From contig JAQWNC010000015.1 in NCBI GenBank assembly GCA_029246505.1, forward strand, positions 1-64,000: a stretch of DNA of 64,000 bases. Reading direction: 5' to 3'. The notes beneath the pieces are model-generated. The model was given only the letters and a program-made list of their open reading frames with translations, had not been told where the DNA came from and ran no database searches. How positions within the stretch are numbered: position 1 is the first letter of the stretch; every line of letters begins with the position of its first letter. Positions 1-9,443 of the stretch are shown one piece after another. This DNA is from Arenicellaceae bacterium. GTDB taxonomy: Bacteria; Pseudomonadota; Gammaproteobacteria; Arenicellales; Arenicellaceae. The translations under genes and the position numbers were made by a program.

Positions 1-1
1 A

Positions 2-139
2 TTTGATCATCACCCGAACGTTTTATCTGGTGAGATTATCAATGCAGGCTGGGTAGAATACGGGCGCGATAATAAGATCAATCGAATTTTTGAATCTTTT
101 ACAACAACCGACCAATTCCAAAAGGAGAGTCACCCTTGA
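2..139 (+). CDS. C-terminal end of an unidentified protein (5' end outside window)
   Basis: An open frame enters the window at its left edge and reads about 45 residues to a TGA at 137-139. The visible tail ends in QFQKESHP and is too short to assign to a family. Its stop overlaps the TTG start of the next gene in a TTGA arrangement, so the two are probably translationally coupled and part of one operon. This is seen directly; the function is unknown. Confidence 0.55.
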   Translation, partial: FDHHPNVLSGEIINAGWVEYGRDNKINRIFESFTTTDQFQKESHP

Positions 140-867
140 AAGATTTGCATTACACTGAAATGTGGACGGAAAGGAAATTCACCGAGGCCCGTGTAAATAA
201 ATACCATAGCAAATTCTTTAGGCTATGGCAGAAACACGTTAAACATTACGACCAAGTGAAAGCCGTAAAAAGAATGCTTGGCAAGCCTGGATTATGGGCC
301 GATTGCCCTATTGGCAGTGGTCGGCTGTTCGAAACGATCGAATGGAACGAGAAATTAGGTTTGGACATCTCAGAATCTTTTCTAGCTCATAATCGACTTA
401 ATGGCATTAAATGTGAGAGGGTCGACTTAAACGAGCTAGCAATAGACGCTCGCTTCGACTACGTAACCTCGTTACATACCTTGGCGGCGTTCAGTAATTT
501 CGAAGAAATTGTCGAGAAAATGATTCGCAGCTTAAAGCCGGGTGGAAAAATACTATGCGACCTACCAATGCGCGAATTAGAAATCAACAACTCATTAGCT
601 CCAAAATTATGGGTGCAGCAACGGCTAGAGACATGGGACTGCGAGCTTATTTCAGCATGCCCTCACGATTTTTGGGATTCAGCAAAAATTCACCGCCTAC
701 GCGAACCACCGTCAACCCTATGTAAAAAAACAATCTCCCGTTTATGGGCTGAATATAATCGAGTGTACTTTAAACTAAAGCTCGGCGCGCTTATGTCCTT
801 ACTTTCGCGTGGTTGGCCAAACAGTTTCTACGATAAATACCTGATCACTCTGGAAAAGCGCAAATAA
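136..867 (+). CDS. class I SAM-dependent methyltransferase
   Basis: This 243-residue protein looks like a Rossmann-fold SAM methyltransferase. A glycine-rich motif I lies at about residues 53-63 (LWADCPIGSGR). An acidic residue after strand 2 (GLDIS) follows at 75-79, then a strand-4 segment (FDYVTSLHTLAAF) and a LKPGGKILCDLP loop near 133-144, which is typical of small-molecule and sugar methyltransferases. The start is TTG, chosen because AAGGAGAG at 122-129 sits at the right distance and the codon overlaps the preceding stop. Its place beside polysaccharide genes suggests sugar O- or N-methylation. The substrate cannot be read from the sequence. Confidence 0.75.
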   Translation: MKDLHYTEMWTERKFTEARVNKYHSKFFRLWQKHVKHYDQVKAVKRMLGKPGLWADCPIGSGRLFETIEWNEKLGLDISESFLAHNRLNGIKCERVDLNELAIDARFDYVTSLHTLAAFSNFEEIVEKMIRSLKPGGKILCDLPMRELEINNSLAPKLWVQQRLETWDCELISACPHDFWDSAKIHRLREPPSTLCKKTISRLWAEYNRVYFKLKLGALMSLLSRGWPNSFYDKYLITLEKRK

Positions 868-872
868 ATTAG

Positions 873-897
873 AAGCTGCATGACCAGCTACTTTTTC
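873..897 (+). terminator. possible weak intrinsic terminator after the methyltransferase
   Basis: AGCTG at 874-878 can pair with CAGCT at 885-889 around a six-base loop and is followed by a short T run at 892-896. The stem is only five base pairs, so this is a weak candidate. Confidence 0.25.
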
Positions 898-1475
898 ACT
901 TCTGCTGAAAACGAACTTTGAATGTAGTTAATTATAGATTCAGAAAAATTATCAATATTTTGATCGTCCGTTAATCCCGAAACCTCTTTGTTCCATTTAC
1001 TGTTGAAGCCACTAAAGCTCACCGAGTTATATGCAATAAGATAGTCTTTAACGTCGCTGATTAAGGGTGTTTTGGACTGATTTTCAATAACTTCAACCGC
1101 CTTAACCAAATCCTCATTACTTTTCACCATATATGCTCCCGAGCATGCCCCAAGCCAAGGCTGACCAAATAAAATGGTCATTTTACCTCTAACAAGCGCC
1201 TCCCACGCGGCATATCCGGTTATAGTTGCTGTAGCTCTACTGCTATCTATTAATGCAAAACTGGGAGTGTCGAGTGAAACCAGTCGCACATTAGAGTATT
1301 TAACCAGATCTAAGTAAAACTGCGGGTCCCGACCTTGCCAACCTTTGGAGGATTTTGCCTGCATTTGGAGATAGTACTCTTTTACATAGAGCAACCAACC
1401 ACTTGGTAGCGATCGAGACAACATATCGATCATTAACGTTTGATCAGCAAAATATCCACCTTCAAGGCAAGTTGA
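888..1475 (-). pseudogene. 5'-truncated capsule-synthesis (Capsule_synth-like) pseudogene
   Basis: The frame reads the C-terminal third of the full-length protein encoded at 11,477-13,084. Matching blocks include GGYFADQ, LYVKE, QAKSSK.WQGRDPQFY, SNVRLVS.DTPSF, TITGYA.WEALVRGK, ACSGA.MVK and DVKDYLIAY. The match begins at about the STC segment (near 1475), where the complete protein has some 345 more N-terminal residues; here there is instead a stop (TAG ending at 1491) and then the end of the ABC transporter gene. An internal ATG at 1433 could still give a 181-residue fragment. The two copies are clearly diverged at the DNA level, so this is not a recent exact duplication. It is probably non-functional. 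Confidence 0.8.
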
Positions 1476-1508
1476 GTAACTGTAGCGACACTAATTTGAG
1501 ATTCGGCG

Positions 1509-3371
1509 CTATTCAAGTTCGGTTTGTGCCTTCCACATATACGAGTATATCCCTCCTTTATCAAGCAACTCTTGATGAGTTCCCTCTTCAAAAATTCGGC
1601 CTTGTTGTAAAACCAAGATACGATCGGCTTTTTTGAGTGTGGACAACCTATGAGCAATCGATATCACCGTTTTACCCTGCCTAAACTGTTCGAGTTGACC
1701 CACTATTTCTTGCTCAGTTGCACTATCAAGCGCACTAGTTGCCTCATCGAAAATTAAAACAGGTGTATCTCTAAGAGTAGCTCTTGCCAAAGCTATACGC
1801 TGTAGTTGACCACCGGACAGCTTAAACCCCAATTCTCCGAGCTTTGTATCGTAGCCCGCATCAAGTTGACAAATAAATTCATGCGCGCGAGCTAACTTTG
1901 CCGCGTCAATAATTTCTTCGTTAGTTGCATCCTCTTTTGCAAATAACATGTTATTTCGCACCGTATCATGCAGCACCAAATCATTCTGGGAGACCACACT
2001 AAACATACTACGCCAGGAGGCGGCATCAGCTTCTTTACTTGTTATGCCGTTCATCGCGATACTGCCTAGAGTTGGTCGATACAAATCTACCAACAAATCT
2101 ACCAATGTACTTTTACCTGCACCTGAAGACCCAACAATCCCAACAAACTCACCTGCATAAATTTCCAAATTAACTTCGCTTATCGCAGTTTCTGTAATGC
2201 CTGGATACGAAAAAGTAACCTGGTTAAATCTAATAGATTGCAATGGACCATAAATAGGCTGTATCCCGTGAAGAGACTCCGAACGTCCTCCGTGATCAAA
2301 AAAGTCAGCAACATACTTTAGGGAAGGCATCGCTCTGGCTACTTTTACCCGAACTGCATATATCATTCCAGCCCGTGAGACGGCTCGATTGAGAACGAGG
2401 ATATAACCCAAAAGTATGGGTAAAAAAATTGCGAAGCCATCACCCATACGTAGATATGCGAAAACTAAAACCAATCCACCACAAAGAATTGTCACCAACT
2501 CTTGTAAAGCTGGCATCATCGCCGTAACCACAGCAACTTTCTTTTGAGCCGTGGCATTTCCACGAATCGATTCACTCAAATACTCATGCACACGCTCCTG
2601 CTTTCCATAAAGTCGAACCAACCGACCTGCACTAAGATATTCGACTGAAAGTTGAGAAAGCTTCCTCGAAAACTGAAGAATTTCTCGAGAATATAGAGTC
2701 AATTTCGATAAAAATGGTCTCAATATAAACCAATAGACTATGATCAGAGCAAATGAAACAAGCGAAATCTGCCAGCTCAATAGTAACAATATCGAGAGGT
2801 AACCCACTAATACCAATACATTAACAAGTAAGTCTGTTGTGGCAAGCGTTAGGGCGTTAACTGCAATAGATGCAACTCTAAGGTAATTTCCCTGCTCGCC
2901 CACCGAATAAATTGAAAGTGCCTCAAATTTCATCGCCATCAACTTTGAAACGACTTTTTCTTGATACTCCTGTGTGACTTGTCGGTTCAACTCAGCACTA
3001 TTGGTTGCAGATGCAAACTGTATTGCAACCCGTAATATTTGAGCTACTATCCCTAGTCCGATAAGAACAAAAAACATTCGGTACTTATCTCCCCCCTCAC
3101 CACACAATATCTCGGTGTAAGCCCCCAAATAATCCGGAATACTGGCAGCGCATTCACTAAAGCTACTTGTAATAACAATAATTGCGGATGCTGATAAAGC
3201 AACTGAAACAGCTTCCAAACCAGCCACGGTAATGCTTAGAAACAGTAGTAAAATCACCAAGACTCGATATTGGCTAATAGAGCCCAGCACCAACCAAAAC
3301 CCTCGCTCCGCCGACATATTCATGTCTTTGGTAACGAACCGAAGCATTTTATTAACTAGTTTTCGAAACAT
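1509..3371 (-). CDS. ABC exporter, flippase-like (fused membrane and ATPase domains)
   Basis: This 620-residue half-transporter has about six membrane segments in residues 25-330 and a nucleotide-binding domain from about 375. Walker A (GSSGAGKST) is near 414-422, the signature LSGGQ near 518-522, Walker B (VLIFDE) near 538-543, and the switch histidine in IAHRLST near 574. The architecture matches the MsbA/PglK type of exporter. Beside nucleotide-sugar and glycosyltransferase genes, it most plausibly flips a lipid-linked glycan or exports a glycan across the inner membrane. No separate Wzx-type flippase is visible in the window, which supports this reading by inference. It lies 36 bp downstream of the epimerase gene on the same strand. 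Confidence 0.85.
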   Translation of the reverse strand: MFRKLVNKMLRFVTKDMNMSAERGFWLVLGSISQYRVLVILLLFLSITVAGLEAVSVALSASAIIVITSSFSECAASIPDYLGAYTEILCGEGGDKYRMFFVLIGLGIVAQILRVAIQFASATNSAELNRQVTQEYQEKVVSKLMAMKFEALSIYSVGEQGNYLRVASIAVNALTLATTDLLVNVLVLVGYLSILLLLSWQISLVSFALIIVYWFILRPFLSKLTLYSREILQFSRKLSQLSVEYLSAGRLVRLYGKQERVHEYLSESIRGNATAQKKVAVVTAMMPALQELVTILCGGLVLVFAYLRMGDGFAIFLPILLGYILVLNRAVSRAGMIYAVRVKVARAMPSLKYVADFFDHGGRSESLHGIQPIYGPLQSIRFNQVTFSYPGITETAISEVNLEIYAGEFVGIVGSSGAGKSTLVDLLVDLYRPTLGSIAMNGITSKEADAASWRSMFSVVSQNDLVLHDTVRNNMLFAKEDATNEEIIDAAKLARAHEFICQLDAGYDTKLGELGFKLSGGQLQRIALARATLRDTPVLIFDEATSALDSATEQEIVGQLEQFRQGKTVISIAHRLSTLKKADRILVLQQGRIFEEGTHQELLDKGGIYSYMWKAQTELE

Positions 3372-3407
3372 AAGAAAGTAATTCGCTGCTAGCGGTTAAA
3401 ATCGCTT

Positions 3408-4418
3408 CTAGACCTCATAGAACTCTCGATACCACTCAACAAATTTCCCTATCCCGGTTTCGATGGCTGTATCTGGTTTGTAGCTCGTATCGTTAGAAAG
3501 CCGCGAGGTATCCGCTTGGGTAGCCCGAACATCACCCGGTTGCATTGGCATAAAGTTCTTTACGGCCGATTTCCCCAGATTCTCTTCTAATACTTCTATA
3601 TAACGCATTAAATTTTGCGGGGAACTATTGCCGATGTTGTATACCCGGTAGGGCGCCGCACTGGTTGCCGGGTTCGGGTTATTACCGTCCCATTTTGGAT
3701 CGGGCGTGGCCGCCTGATCGACAACCCTAACGACACCTTCAACAATATCGTCTACATAGGTAAAGTCTCGAATCATCTCACCATTATTAAAAACGTCAAT
3801 GGGCTCCCCAGCTAATATAGCCTTGGTAAATAGAAATAACGCCATATCTGGCCGCCCCCAAGGGCCATACACCGTGAAAAAGCGTAACCCGGTTGTAGGC
3901 AAGCCATAAAGATGTGAATAGGTGTGCGCCATCAACTCATTCGCTTTCTTGCTCGCGGCGTAAAGCGACACTGGGTGGTCGATATTGTCATCTTCAGAAA
4001 ATGGTAGCTTGGTATTTGAACCATAAACTGAACTGGACGATGCATACACCAAATGTTTCACACCATTGTGCCGACAGCCTTCCAAAATATTGCAGAACCC
4101 GACAATATTCGCGTCAATATAAGCATAAGGATTCTCTATCGAATACCGCACGCCAGCCTGAGCAGCCAAATTGACCACAACGTCATATTGCGCGCCCTTA
4201 AACAGTTCAGGTATGGCATCTCGATTAGCGATATCTTCCTTAACAAACTCGAATCCAGCTTTATCTTGTAGCAAGCTGAGACGGGCTTTTTTCAAGCTCG
4301 GATCATAATAATCATTCAAATCGTCAAGACCCACAACCCTATCACCCCGATCCAATAGGCGGTGGGATAATGTCGAGCCTATAAACCCGGCTGCACCAGT
4401 AACTAGTATCTTCATCAT
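3408..4418 (-). CDS. UDP-glucuronate 4-epimerase-type NAD-dependent epimerase
   Basis: This 336-residue extended short-chain dehydrogenase has the NAD-binding GAAGFIG at residues 8-14, a SSSSVYG segment near 127-133, and the catalytic Tyr153-x-x-x-Lys157. The opening, with [17 protein letters not shown], is characteristic of the CapI/LspL UDP-glucuronate 4-epimerase family, which interconverts UDP-GlcA-type and UDP-GalA-type sugars. Its ATG overlaps the stop of the upstream dehydrogenase gene by four bases, so the pair likely makes a uronic-acid sugar nucleotide for the surface polysaccharide. The exact stereochemistry and N-acetylation of the substrate are inferred, not visible. Confidence 0.85.
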   Translation of the reverse strand: MMKILVTGAAGFIGSTLSHRLLDRGDRVVGLDDLNDYYDPSLKKARLSLLQDKAGFEFVKEDIANRDAIPELFKGAQYDVVVNLAAQAGVRYSIENPYAYIDANIVGFCNILEGCRHNGVKHLVYASSSSVYGSNTKLPFSEDDNIDHPVSLYAASKKANELMAHTYSHLYGLPTTGLRFFTVYGPWGRPDMALFLFTKAILAGEPIDVFNNGEMIRDFTYVDDIVEGVVRVVDQAATPDPKWDGNNPNPATSAAPYRVYNIGNSSPQNLMRYIEVLEENLGKSAVKNFMPMQPGDVRATQADTSRLSNDTSYKPDTAIETGIGKFVEWYREFYEV

Positions 4419-5695
4419 AATGCCCAGTAACGGTAACCAAGACTGGTAAACTCATCACGATCAATTAGTCGCTTAACATCAATCGCGATACCACCTTCGA
4501 CTAATAGCTCAGCATATTCCTTAGGAGATTTAGATGCCAAAGAATCGTGCGCTACTGCCAGTACTATAGCGGAACAACCCCGAAGTTCGCTCCAATCACT
4601 TAGCTCAATACCATAATGCCCTTTGGCCTCATCAGCACTTACAACAGGATCATGGGTTTTTACATCGAACCCGTACTGCTGTAATTCATCGACAATTTTG
4701 AATGACTGGCTATTGCGCAAATCGGTACAATTTTCCTTAAAAGTCATGCCTAAAACAGCGACTTTACTATGAGTACCTAGCCCATTGCTCAGCACCATTT
4801 TTGCGGTTTTCTGAGCTAAAAACTTCCCCATTGAATCGTTGATTCTCCGACCAGCCAATATTACTTCTGGTTGATACCCCAGTGACTTAGCCTTATCTGT
4901 CAAATAATAAGGGTCTACCCCAATACAGTGCCCGCCAACGAGTCCGGGAGTAAACTTAAGAAAATTCCATTTCGTTTGAGCCGCTTTTAGAACTTCGGCA
5001 GTATCAATTCCGACCCGGTCAAAAACCATCGCCAACTCGTTCACAAAAGCAATATTAATGTCGCGTTGGGCGTTCTCAATAACTTTCGCAGCCTCGGCAA
5101 CCTTAATGCACGATGCCGCATAAATGCCCGCTTCGACAACCTTTTCATACAACGCTGAAAGCCGGGCAAGCGTTTCAGGTATATCTCCAGAAACTACTTT
5201 TACAATTTTTTGAAGGGTATGCTCGATATCACCAGGGTTAATTCGCTCCGGTGAATACCCCACATTAAAATCTTTTTTCCAAATCAGCCCTGACTCTTGC
5301 TCGAGCACCGGAACGCACACTTCCTCCGTCGCTCCTGGATAGACAGTAGACTCATATACCACGATAGTCCCTGGTTTCATGATCTGGCCTACAGCTCCTG
5401 ATGCAGCGACTAACGGGGACAAATCTGGTTTATTTGCGCCGTCAACCGGCGTTGGCACGGCCACAATTAATATATTGCAATCGGCCAAATCCTTAATGTC
5501 ATTGGTTACCGTTAGGTATTGAGCACGCTGGAATTGCTCCGTGCTGACTTCGCCCGTCACATCCAGGCTCTTACGATAATCGTCGATCTTCCTCGCACTC
5601 AGATCGTACCCAATTGTTGGCTGTTTTTCGCCAAAGGCGACGGCTAGTTGAAGCCCCACGTAACCCAGACCAATAATTCCGATTTTCTCAGACAT
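4415..5695 (-). CDS. UDP-N-acetylhexosamine 6-dehydrogenase (TviB/WbpO-like)
   Basis: This 426-residue nucleotide-sugar dehydrogenase has GLGYVG at residues 9-14 for NAD binding, the VPTPVD segment near 80, and the catalytic cysteine (C257) in [11 protein letters not shown]. It performs a four-electron oxidation of the C6 hydroxyl to a carboxylate. Overall sequence and length resemble the TviB/WbpO branch that oxidises UDP-GlcNAc or UDP-GalNAc, rather than UDP-glucose dehydrogenase. It is the first gene of a minus-strand operon with the epimerase and the ABC exporter. Branch assignment is from recognition only. Confidence 0.88.
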   Translation of the reverse strand: MSEKIGIIGLGYVGLQLAVAFGEKQPTIGYDLSARKIDDYRKSLDVTGEVSTEQFQRAQYLTVTNDIKDLADCNILIVAVPTPVDGANKPDLSPLVAASGAVGQIMKPGTIVVYESTVYPGATEEVCVPVLEQESGLIWKKDFNVGYSPERINPGDIEHTLQKIVKVVSGDIPETLARLSALYEKVVEAGIYAASCIKVAEAAKVIENAQRDINIAFVNELAMVFDRVGIDTAEVLKAAQTKWNFLKFTPGLVGGHCIGVDPYYLTDKAKSLGYQPEVILAGRRINDSMGKFLAQKTAKMVLSNGLGTHSKVAVLGMTFKENCTDLRNSQSFKIVDELQQYGFDVKTHDPVVSADEAKGHYGIELSDWSELRGCSAIVLAVAHDSLASKSPKEYAELLVEGGIAIDVKRLIDRDEFTSLGYRYWAL

Positions 5696-6171
5696 TAAAA
5701 ACTCGTGAAATCTATTCTTTAAGCGATGTTATACGCACCGCAAGTGGCGCGCGAATCTGAATTCATACACGCATAAGCGCTCACTTACCCTAGCCAATTG
5801 TAGCGACTAGCTGGCCTTCTACAACCCTAAAAGCCAATAAATTGATAATTCATTGTATAATAGTCTTAGTTAGCATGATTGGCTTTGTAGCTCCCTATTA
5901 ATCAGATTATATTCTAAGACGCATAACCAAGCACATTAGAGCTTTAGGGTTAAGGCGTCCGGGAGCAAAAGTCTTTCTATGAGTCGGACAACGCAAAAGG
6001 TGGACGCTTAAAGATTATTATATCCAGTTTTTTATCAACAGGTTTTCGTTAAGTTAGATGTACGATCTCAGCACGTTTAAGTCTTGGCTCTATAGAAGTG
6101 GGTGCTGTTACTTTATTTAGTGCGATTTAGCGTTAAAAGAAAATTTATAATTATTTAGTGTGGAGTGAGAC
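5696..6171. promoter_or_regulatory. 476-bp divergent intergenic region with candidate promoters
   Basis: The gap separates the minus-strand dehydrogenase operon from the plus-strand carrier-protein operon and must carry promoters for both. TATAAT matches occur on the plus strand at 5856-5861 and 6146-6151. The second is 20 bases before the TTG start of the acyl carrier protein gene, but I see no convincing -35 hexamer. GGAG at 6162-6165 serves as ribosome binding site for the start at 6172. I looked for an ops/JUMPstart element and found none. No further gene is visible. Confidence 0.4.
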
Positions 6172-6408
6172 TTGATAGATACAATAACAACTATAATTGA
6201 AAAATTCGCCGGTAAATCGCCAACGGCAGATGCTCATTTATTCGATGAGGGATATTTAGACTCTCTAAGTTTTTTAGGATTAGTTGAAGAGCTAGAAAGT
6301 CACTTCAATGTCAGAATGACAGCTGAATTCATGAACGAAGAAAATTTTTCAACGTTAGAAAAAATAGAGAAAACAATCGCACAAATCATAAAGAGCCAAC
6401 ATGCCTAA
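6172..6408 (+). CDS. acyl carrier protein-like (phosphopantetheine attachment)
   Basis: This 78-residue acidic protein has the acyl/peptidyl carrier fold signature DEGYLDSLSFLGLVEEL, with the phosphopantetheine attachment serine at residue 31. It begins with TTG after a GGAG ribosome site. Its end overlaps the following ligase gene by eight bases, and the partner is an amino-acid-type adenylating enzyme. It is therefore most likely a stand-alone carrier for an activated amino or carboxylic acid, like DltC or a stand-alone peptidyl carrier, rather than the fatty-acid ACP. It needs a 4'-phosphopantetheinyl transferase, which is not seen in this window. The low GC content resembles the rest of this operon. 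Confidence 0.85.
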   Translation: MIDTITTIIEKFAGKSPTADAHLFDEGYLDSLSFLGLVEELESHFNVRMTAEFMNEENFSTLEKIEKTIAQIIKSQHA

Positions 6409-7963
6409 CGATATCTGGGATTTGTTTGCTGATAGATGTACAAAATCACCAGACTCGGAGGCCGTTGTATATTCTGGAAAGCGGTGGACTTGGAAAGAGT
6501 TAGAGTGCGACGTAAACCAATTATCAAATAGATTATTTCTAGCCGGTGTTTCAAAAGGTAGCGTTGTTGGAGTGTACTTCGATCACTCCTTTGCTCAAAT
6601 CGCTTCTATTTTCGCAATTTCTAAACTGGGAGGAATCTTCACTTTAATTTCTCCGCATTTAAAATCTGAGCAGGTTAAAAGCCAAGTTTTTGACTCAGCA
6701 ATCACCCATATCGTAGGACAGGCAACATTTGTTAGTCAATACGTTGATTTTTTTGCTAATACTAATATTTCAATTCTTGAATTAGACGACTTTGGAAACT
6801 TTACAAATCCACCTGCCACCGCAACTATAGAGGTTACGCCAACCCCCACAAGCCACCATTTTATCCCAAAAGATGTAGCATGCTATATATATACCTCTGG
6901 AAGCACAGGGAAGCCTAAAGGTGTTGTTGTGCCACATAAGACGCTACTTGATGGCGCTCGCATCGTATCTTCTTATCTAAAAATCACCCGATCAGACAAC
7001 ATTTTAAGCATCCTGTCCTTTGGCTTTGACTATGGTTTAAATCAACTTTTAAGTGCTGTTTATACTGGCGCTAAAATAGTAGTCCTAAATTACAGACTAC
7101 CAATGGATTTATTGTCCTCAATCGAAAAAGAAAAAATTACCGCTTTCGCAGCTGTTCCTTCACTCTGGCCAAACTTATTTCATGAAAAACTTGTAAACAG
7201 AGCACTATTTGGTGAATTTGAGCATCTTCGTTATATAACCACCGCTGGGGGCACTCACTCAAAAAAGCTTTTAGAAAACCTAACGCGCTTTTTTCCAAAT
7301 ACAGATATTATTATTATGTACGGTTTAACCGAGTCATTTCGCTCAACATTTTTACCCCCAGAAAAAGTACTTGAAAAAATTGGGAGTATTGGAAAAGCTG
7401 TTCCCGAAGTCGAGATTATGATCGTAAATGAGAAAGGCAAACCATGTCTCAGCGGAGAAAAAGGCGAGCTGATTCACCGCGGCGCATTTGTAAATTATGG
7501 CTACTTAAACAATAAGGAACTAACGAAATTAAAATATAAACCGCTGAGCCTCGCTGGAAGCGGGTGTTTGCCTGAATATGCTGTTCGCTCAGGAGACCTT
7601 GTCAGCATGGACGATGAGGGATTCATTTTTTTTCATGGCAGAATCGATTCGCTTATTAAGGTACATGGCCATAGAGTGAGCCCTGGTGAAATCGAAGATA
7701 TAGCACTCTCTTTCAAAGATATTCGGTATGCAGTCGCTGTAGAGATAATATCCACTGATGACGATTCTTACATTGCGTTAGCTTACTCAACATATTCTGA
7801 AGGCGACATCGACAAACTAGAATTTCAAGATTATTTGAAAAGCAAACTTCCTTATTATGCCGTTCCTAAATTAATACGATTTTATCAGGACGTACATTTG
7901 AATAAAAATGGCAAAATTGATTACGCTCGTATCAAGGCTGAAATTGGTGCAAGTGAACCTTGA
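6401..7963 (+). CDS. AMP-forming acyl/amino-acid adenylating ligase (A-domain-like)
   Basis: This 520-residue member of the ANL superfamily should activate a carboxylic acid as its adenylate and load it on the adjacent carrier protein. The ATP-binding loop YTSGSTGKPKG lies at residues 164-174, YGLTE at 307-311, SGDL at 397-400, GRID followed by VHGHRV at 413-425, and the C-terminal catalytic lysine in NKNGK near 505. The FGFDYG segment retains an aspartate at 210. In amino-acid adenylation domains this position binds the substrate alpha-amino group, so an amino acid substrate is favoured (inference). It overlaps the carrier gene by eight bases and the next gene by TTGA. Substrate identity needs assay; 3-methylaspartate or glutamate are candidates from context. 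Confidence 0.85.
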   Translation: MPNDIWDLFADRCTKSPDSEAVVYSGKRWTWKELECDVNQLSNRLFLAGVSKGSVVGVYFDHSFAQIASIFAISKLGGIFTLISPHLKSEQVKSQVFDSAITHIVGQATFVSQYVDFFANTNISILELDDFGNFTNPPATATIEVTPTPTSHHFIPKDVACYIYTSGSTGKPKGVVVPHKTLLDGARIVSSYLKITRSDNILSILSFGFDYGLNQLLSAVYTGAKIVVLNYRLPMDLLSSIEKEKITAFAAVPSLWPNLFHEKLVNRALFGEFEHLRYITTAGGTHSKKLLENLTRFFPNTDIIIMYGLTESFRSTFLPPEKVLEKIGSIGKAVPEVEIMIVNEKGKPCLSGEKGELIHRGAFVNYGYLNNKELTKLKYKPLSLAGSGCLPEYAVRSGDLVSMDDEGFIFFHGRIDSLIKVHGHRVSPGEIEDIALSFKDIRYAVAVEIISTDDDSYIALAYSTYSEGDIDKLEFQDYLKSKLPYYAVPKLIRFYQDVHLNKNGKIDYARIKAEIGASEP

Positions 7964-8703
7964 AAGAGACCTCGAAAGAAAACTTGATGTCAATATGGAA
8001 AAATATTGGCCTGTCAACAGGTGACTCCATTGTTTGCCACAGCGCTTTATTTAAACTTGGAAAAATCGAAGGCGGAGTGCAGTCAATTTTGAGCACCATA
8101 ATAGATACCATTGGAGAGACTGGCAATTTCATCACGCCAACCTTTACCTATAGTTTCATGCGAAATGAGATTTATGACGTCGACAATTCACCATCAACTG
8201 TGGGAATATTAGGCGACATAGTCCGCAACAGTAACGAATCGGTGCGAAGCCTAGACGGAAATTTTTCTTGGAGCGCCCTTGGTAAAGACCGCGAAAATTT
8301 AATGCGCATAGATACAAAGGAGTCGTTTGGGAAAAACTCTTTTTTTGATAAATTACGCGGTAAGAATGGGAAATGTTTGTTGTTAGGTGTTGATTTTGAT
8401 GCCCTTCCATTTTTTATGTTTTTGGAAAAGGAACAAGAAGTGCCATACCGCTATAATAAGAAGTTTAATGGCAAAATCAAGGTGGGAGATTTAACAAGAA
8501 AAGATTACTTTGTTCATTATGTAAGAGATGAAAATTTGAACCCAATATCGGCAAGACTAAAAATCGGGGATATAATCAAATCTGACTCTCGATGTAAAAT
8601 TAGCAAAATTGGGTACGGCGAGGCAATCTGCGCCCCATTAAGTCTCATACAAGAATTTGTAGAGAAGCATATTCAACAGGATGCATTTATTCTCATCGAT
8701 TAA
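7960..8703 (+). CDS. AAC(3)-family N-acyltransferase of the polysaccharide type
   Basis: This 247-residue protein matches the aminoglycoside 3-N-acetyltransferase fold family: GDSIVCHSALFKLGKIEGG at residues 21-39, then PTFTYSF at 60-66 and LLGVDFDA at 141-148. Relatives in glycan clusters acylate amino sugars rather than antibiotics. Members usually carry a histidine in a T-F-x-H-x-x-E type motif at the position that here reads FFMFLE, with methionine at 153. The usual catalytic histidine may therefore be missing or displaced. Start is TTG in a TTGA overlap with the ligase stop. From context it probably moves the carrier-bound acyl group to an amino sugar; resistance is unlikely. Confidence 0.75.
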   Translation: MKETSKENLMSIWKNIGLSTGDSIVCHSALFKLGKIEGGVQSILSTIIDTIGETGNFITPTFTYSFMRNEIYDVDNSPSTVGILGDIVRNSNESVRSLDGNFSWSALGKDRENLMRIDTKESFGKNSFFDKLRGKNGKCLLLGVDFDALPFFMFLEKEQEVPYRYNKKFNGKIKVGDLTRKDYFVHYVRDENLNPISARLKIGDIIKSDSRCKISKIGYGEAICAPLSLIQEFVEKHIQQDAFILID

Positions 8704-8762
8704 ATTACGCCCCCATAGATTACCAAACTAGTACATCAACATTAAATATATAGGAGTGCACT

Positions 8763-9443
8763 TTGGCACAAGAACAAAAAAGAGATTGGGATCAAGTGAA
8801 GTATCATGGACGATACAACCGTTATCCTTTTACAGAAGTAGTCTCATATATGATGGGCACGTTTAGCATAGAATCGAGAGAAGCAACAAAGGTTCTCGAT
8901 CTTGGTTGCGGCGGCGCACATCACCTTCTGTTTTTGGCGGAAGAGAAATTTGATTACTTCGGCGTTGACGGATCTCAAGAAGCATTGGACATTGCCAAAA
9001 AGCGCTTAACCCAGAAAGGCTACGACACCAGTGGCCGTCTAGCGAAATCTTATTTTGAAGACCTACCATATAAAGAAAACACTTTTGACGTTGTTATTGA
9101 TCGGGGATCTCTCGTATGTAACAAGCTTGAAGATATCCCGCCCCTAATAGACGAAATTGGTAGGATCCTAAAACGAGGTGGTCGATTTTTTAGCATGATT
9201 TTAAACGAAGAATCGACCGCTAAAAACACGGCAAAGCATATTGGTAACAACGACTACATTGATCACGAGGGCCGCCTAGAAGAAGCGGGCGTATTGCACT
9301 ATACCAACACGGACGAAATGAAAGCTCTTTTTTCTGCATTTAGCATAGACTCAATCGAGCATATAACAAAAAAAATGGTTTACCCAAATATTGAAAAGCC
9401 TTCAATTGATTCTTGGAGCATCATGAAGTGTCGTAAGCCTTGA
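8763..9443 (+). CDS. class I SAM-dependent methyltransferase
   Basis: This 226-residue protein has a textbook motif I (VLDLGCGG at 44-51), an acidic FGVDGS loop after strand 2, EDLPYKENTFDVVIDRGS near the strand-4 region, and a LKRGGRFFSMIL segment. These are features of methyltransferase family 11/25 enzymes. The start is TTG with TAGGAG at 8751-8756. The stop overlaps the TTG of the mutase gene. In this operon it could N- or O-methylate the amino acid or the finished acyl-sugar. An N-methylated glutamyl substituent is known on a clostridial flagellar legionaminic acid, but the target here is only inferred. Confidence 0.8.
   Translation: MAQEQKRDWDQVKYHGRYNRYPFTEVVSYMMGTFSIESREATKVLDLGCGGAHHLLFLAEEKFDYFGVDGSQEALDIAKKRLTQKGYDTSGRLAKSYFEDLPYKENTFDVVIDRGSLVCNKLEDIPPLIDEIGRILKRGGRFFSMILNEESTAKNTAKHIGNNDYIDHEGRLEEAGVLHYTNTDEMKALFSAFSIDSIEHITKKMVYPNIEKPSIDSWSIMKCRKP

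Noticed and set aside
1433-1657. 74-codon minus-strand frame between pseudogene and ABC transporter
   Set aside because: It runs through the ABC transporter's 3' end in another frame; the homologous reading lies in a different frame.
5696-6171. ops/JUMPstart anti-termination element
   Set aside because: No GGCGGTAGCGT-like sequence is present in this long intergenic region.
7960-8703. Aminoglycoside resistance gene
   Set aside because: Family similarity is to AAC(3), but the operon with carrier protein, ligase and mutase and the sequence branch indicate sugar acylation.
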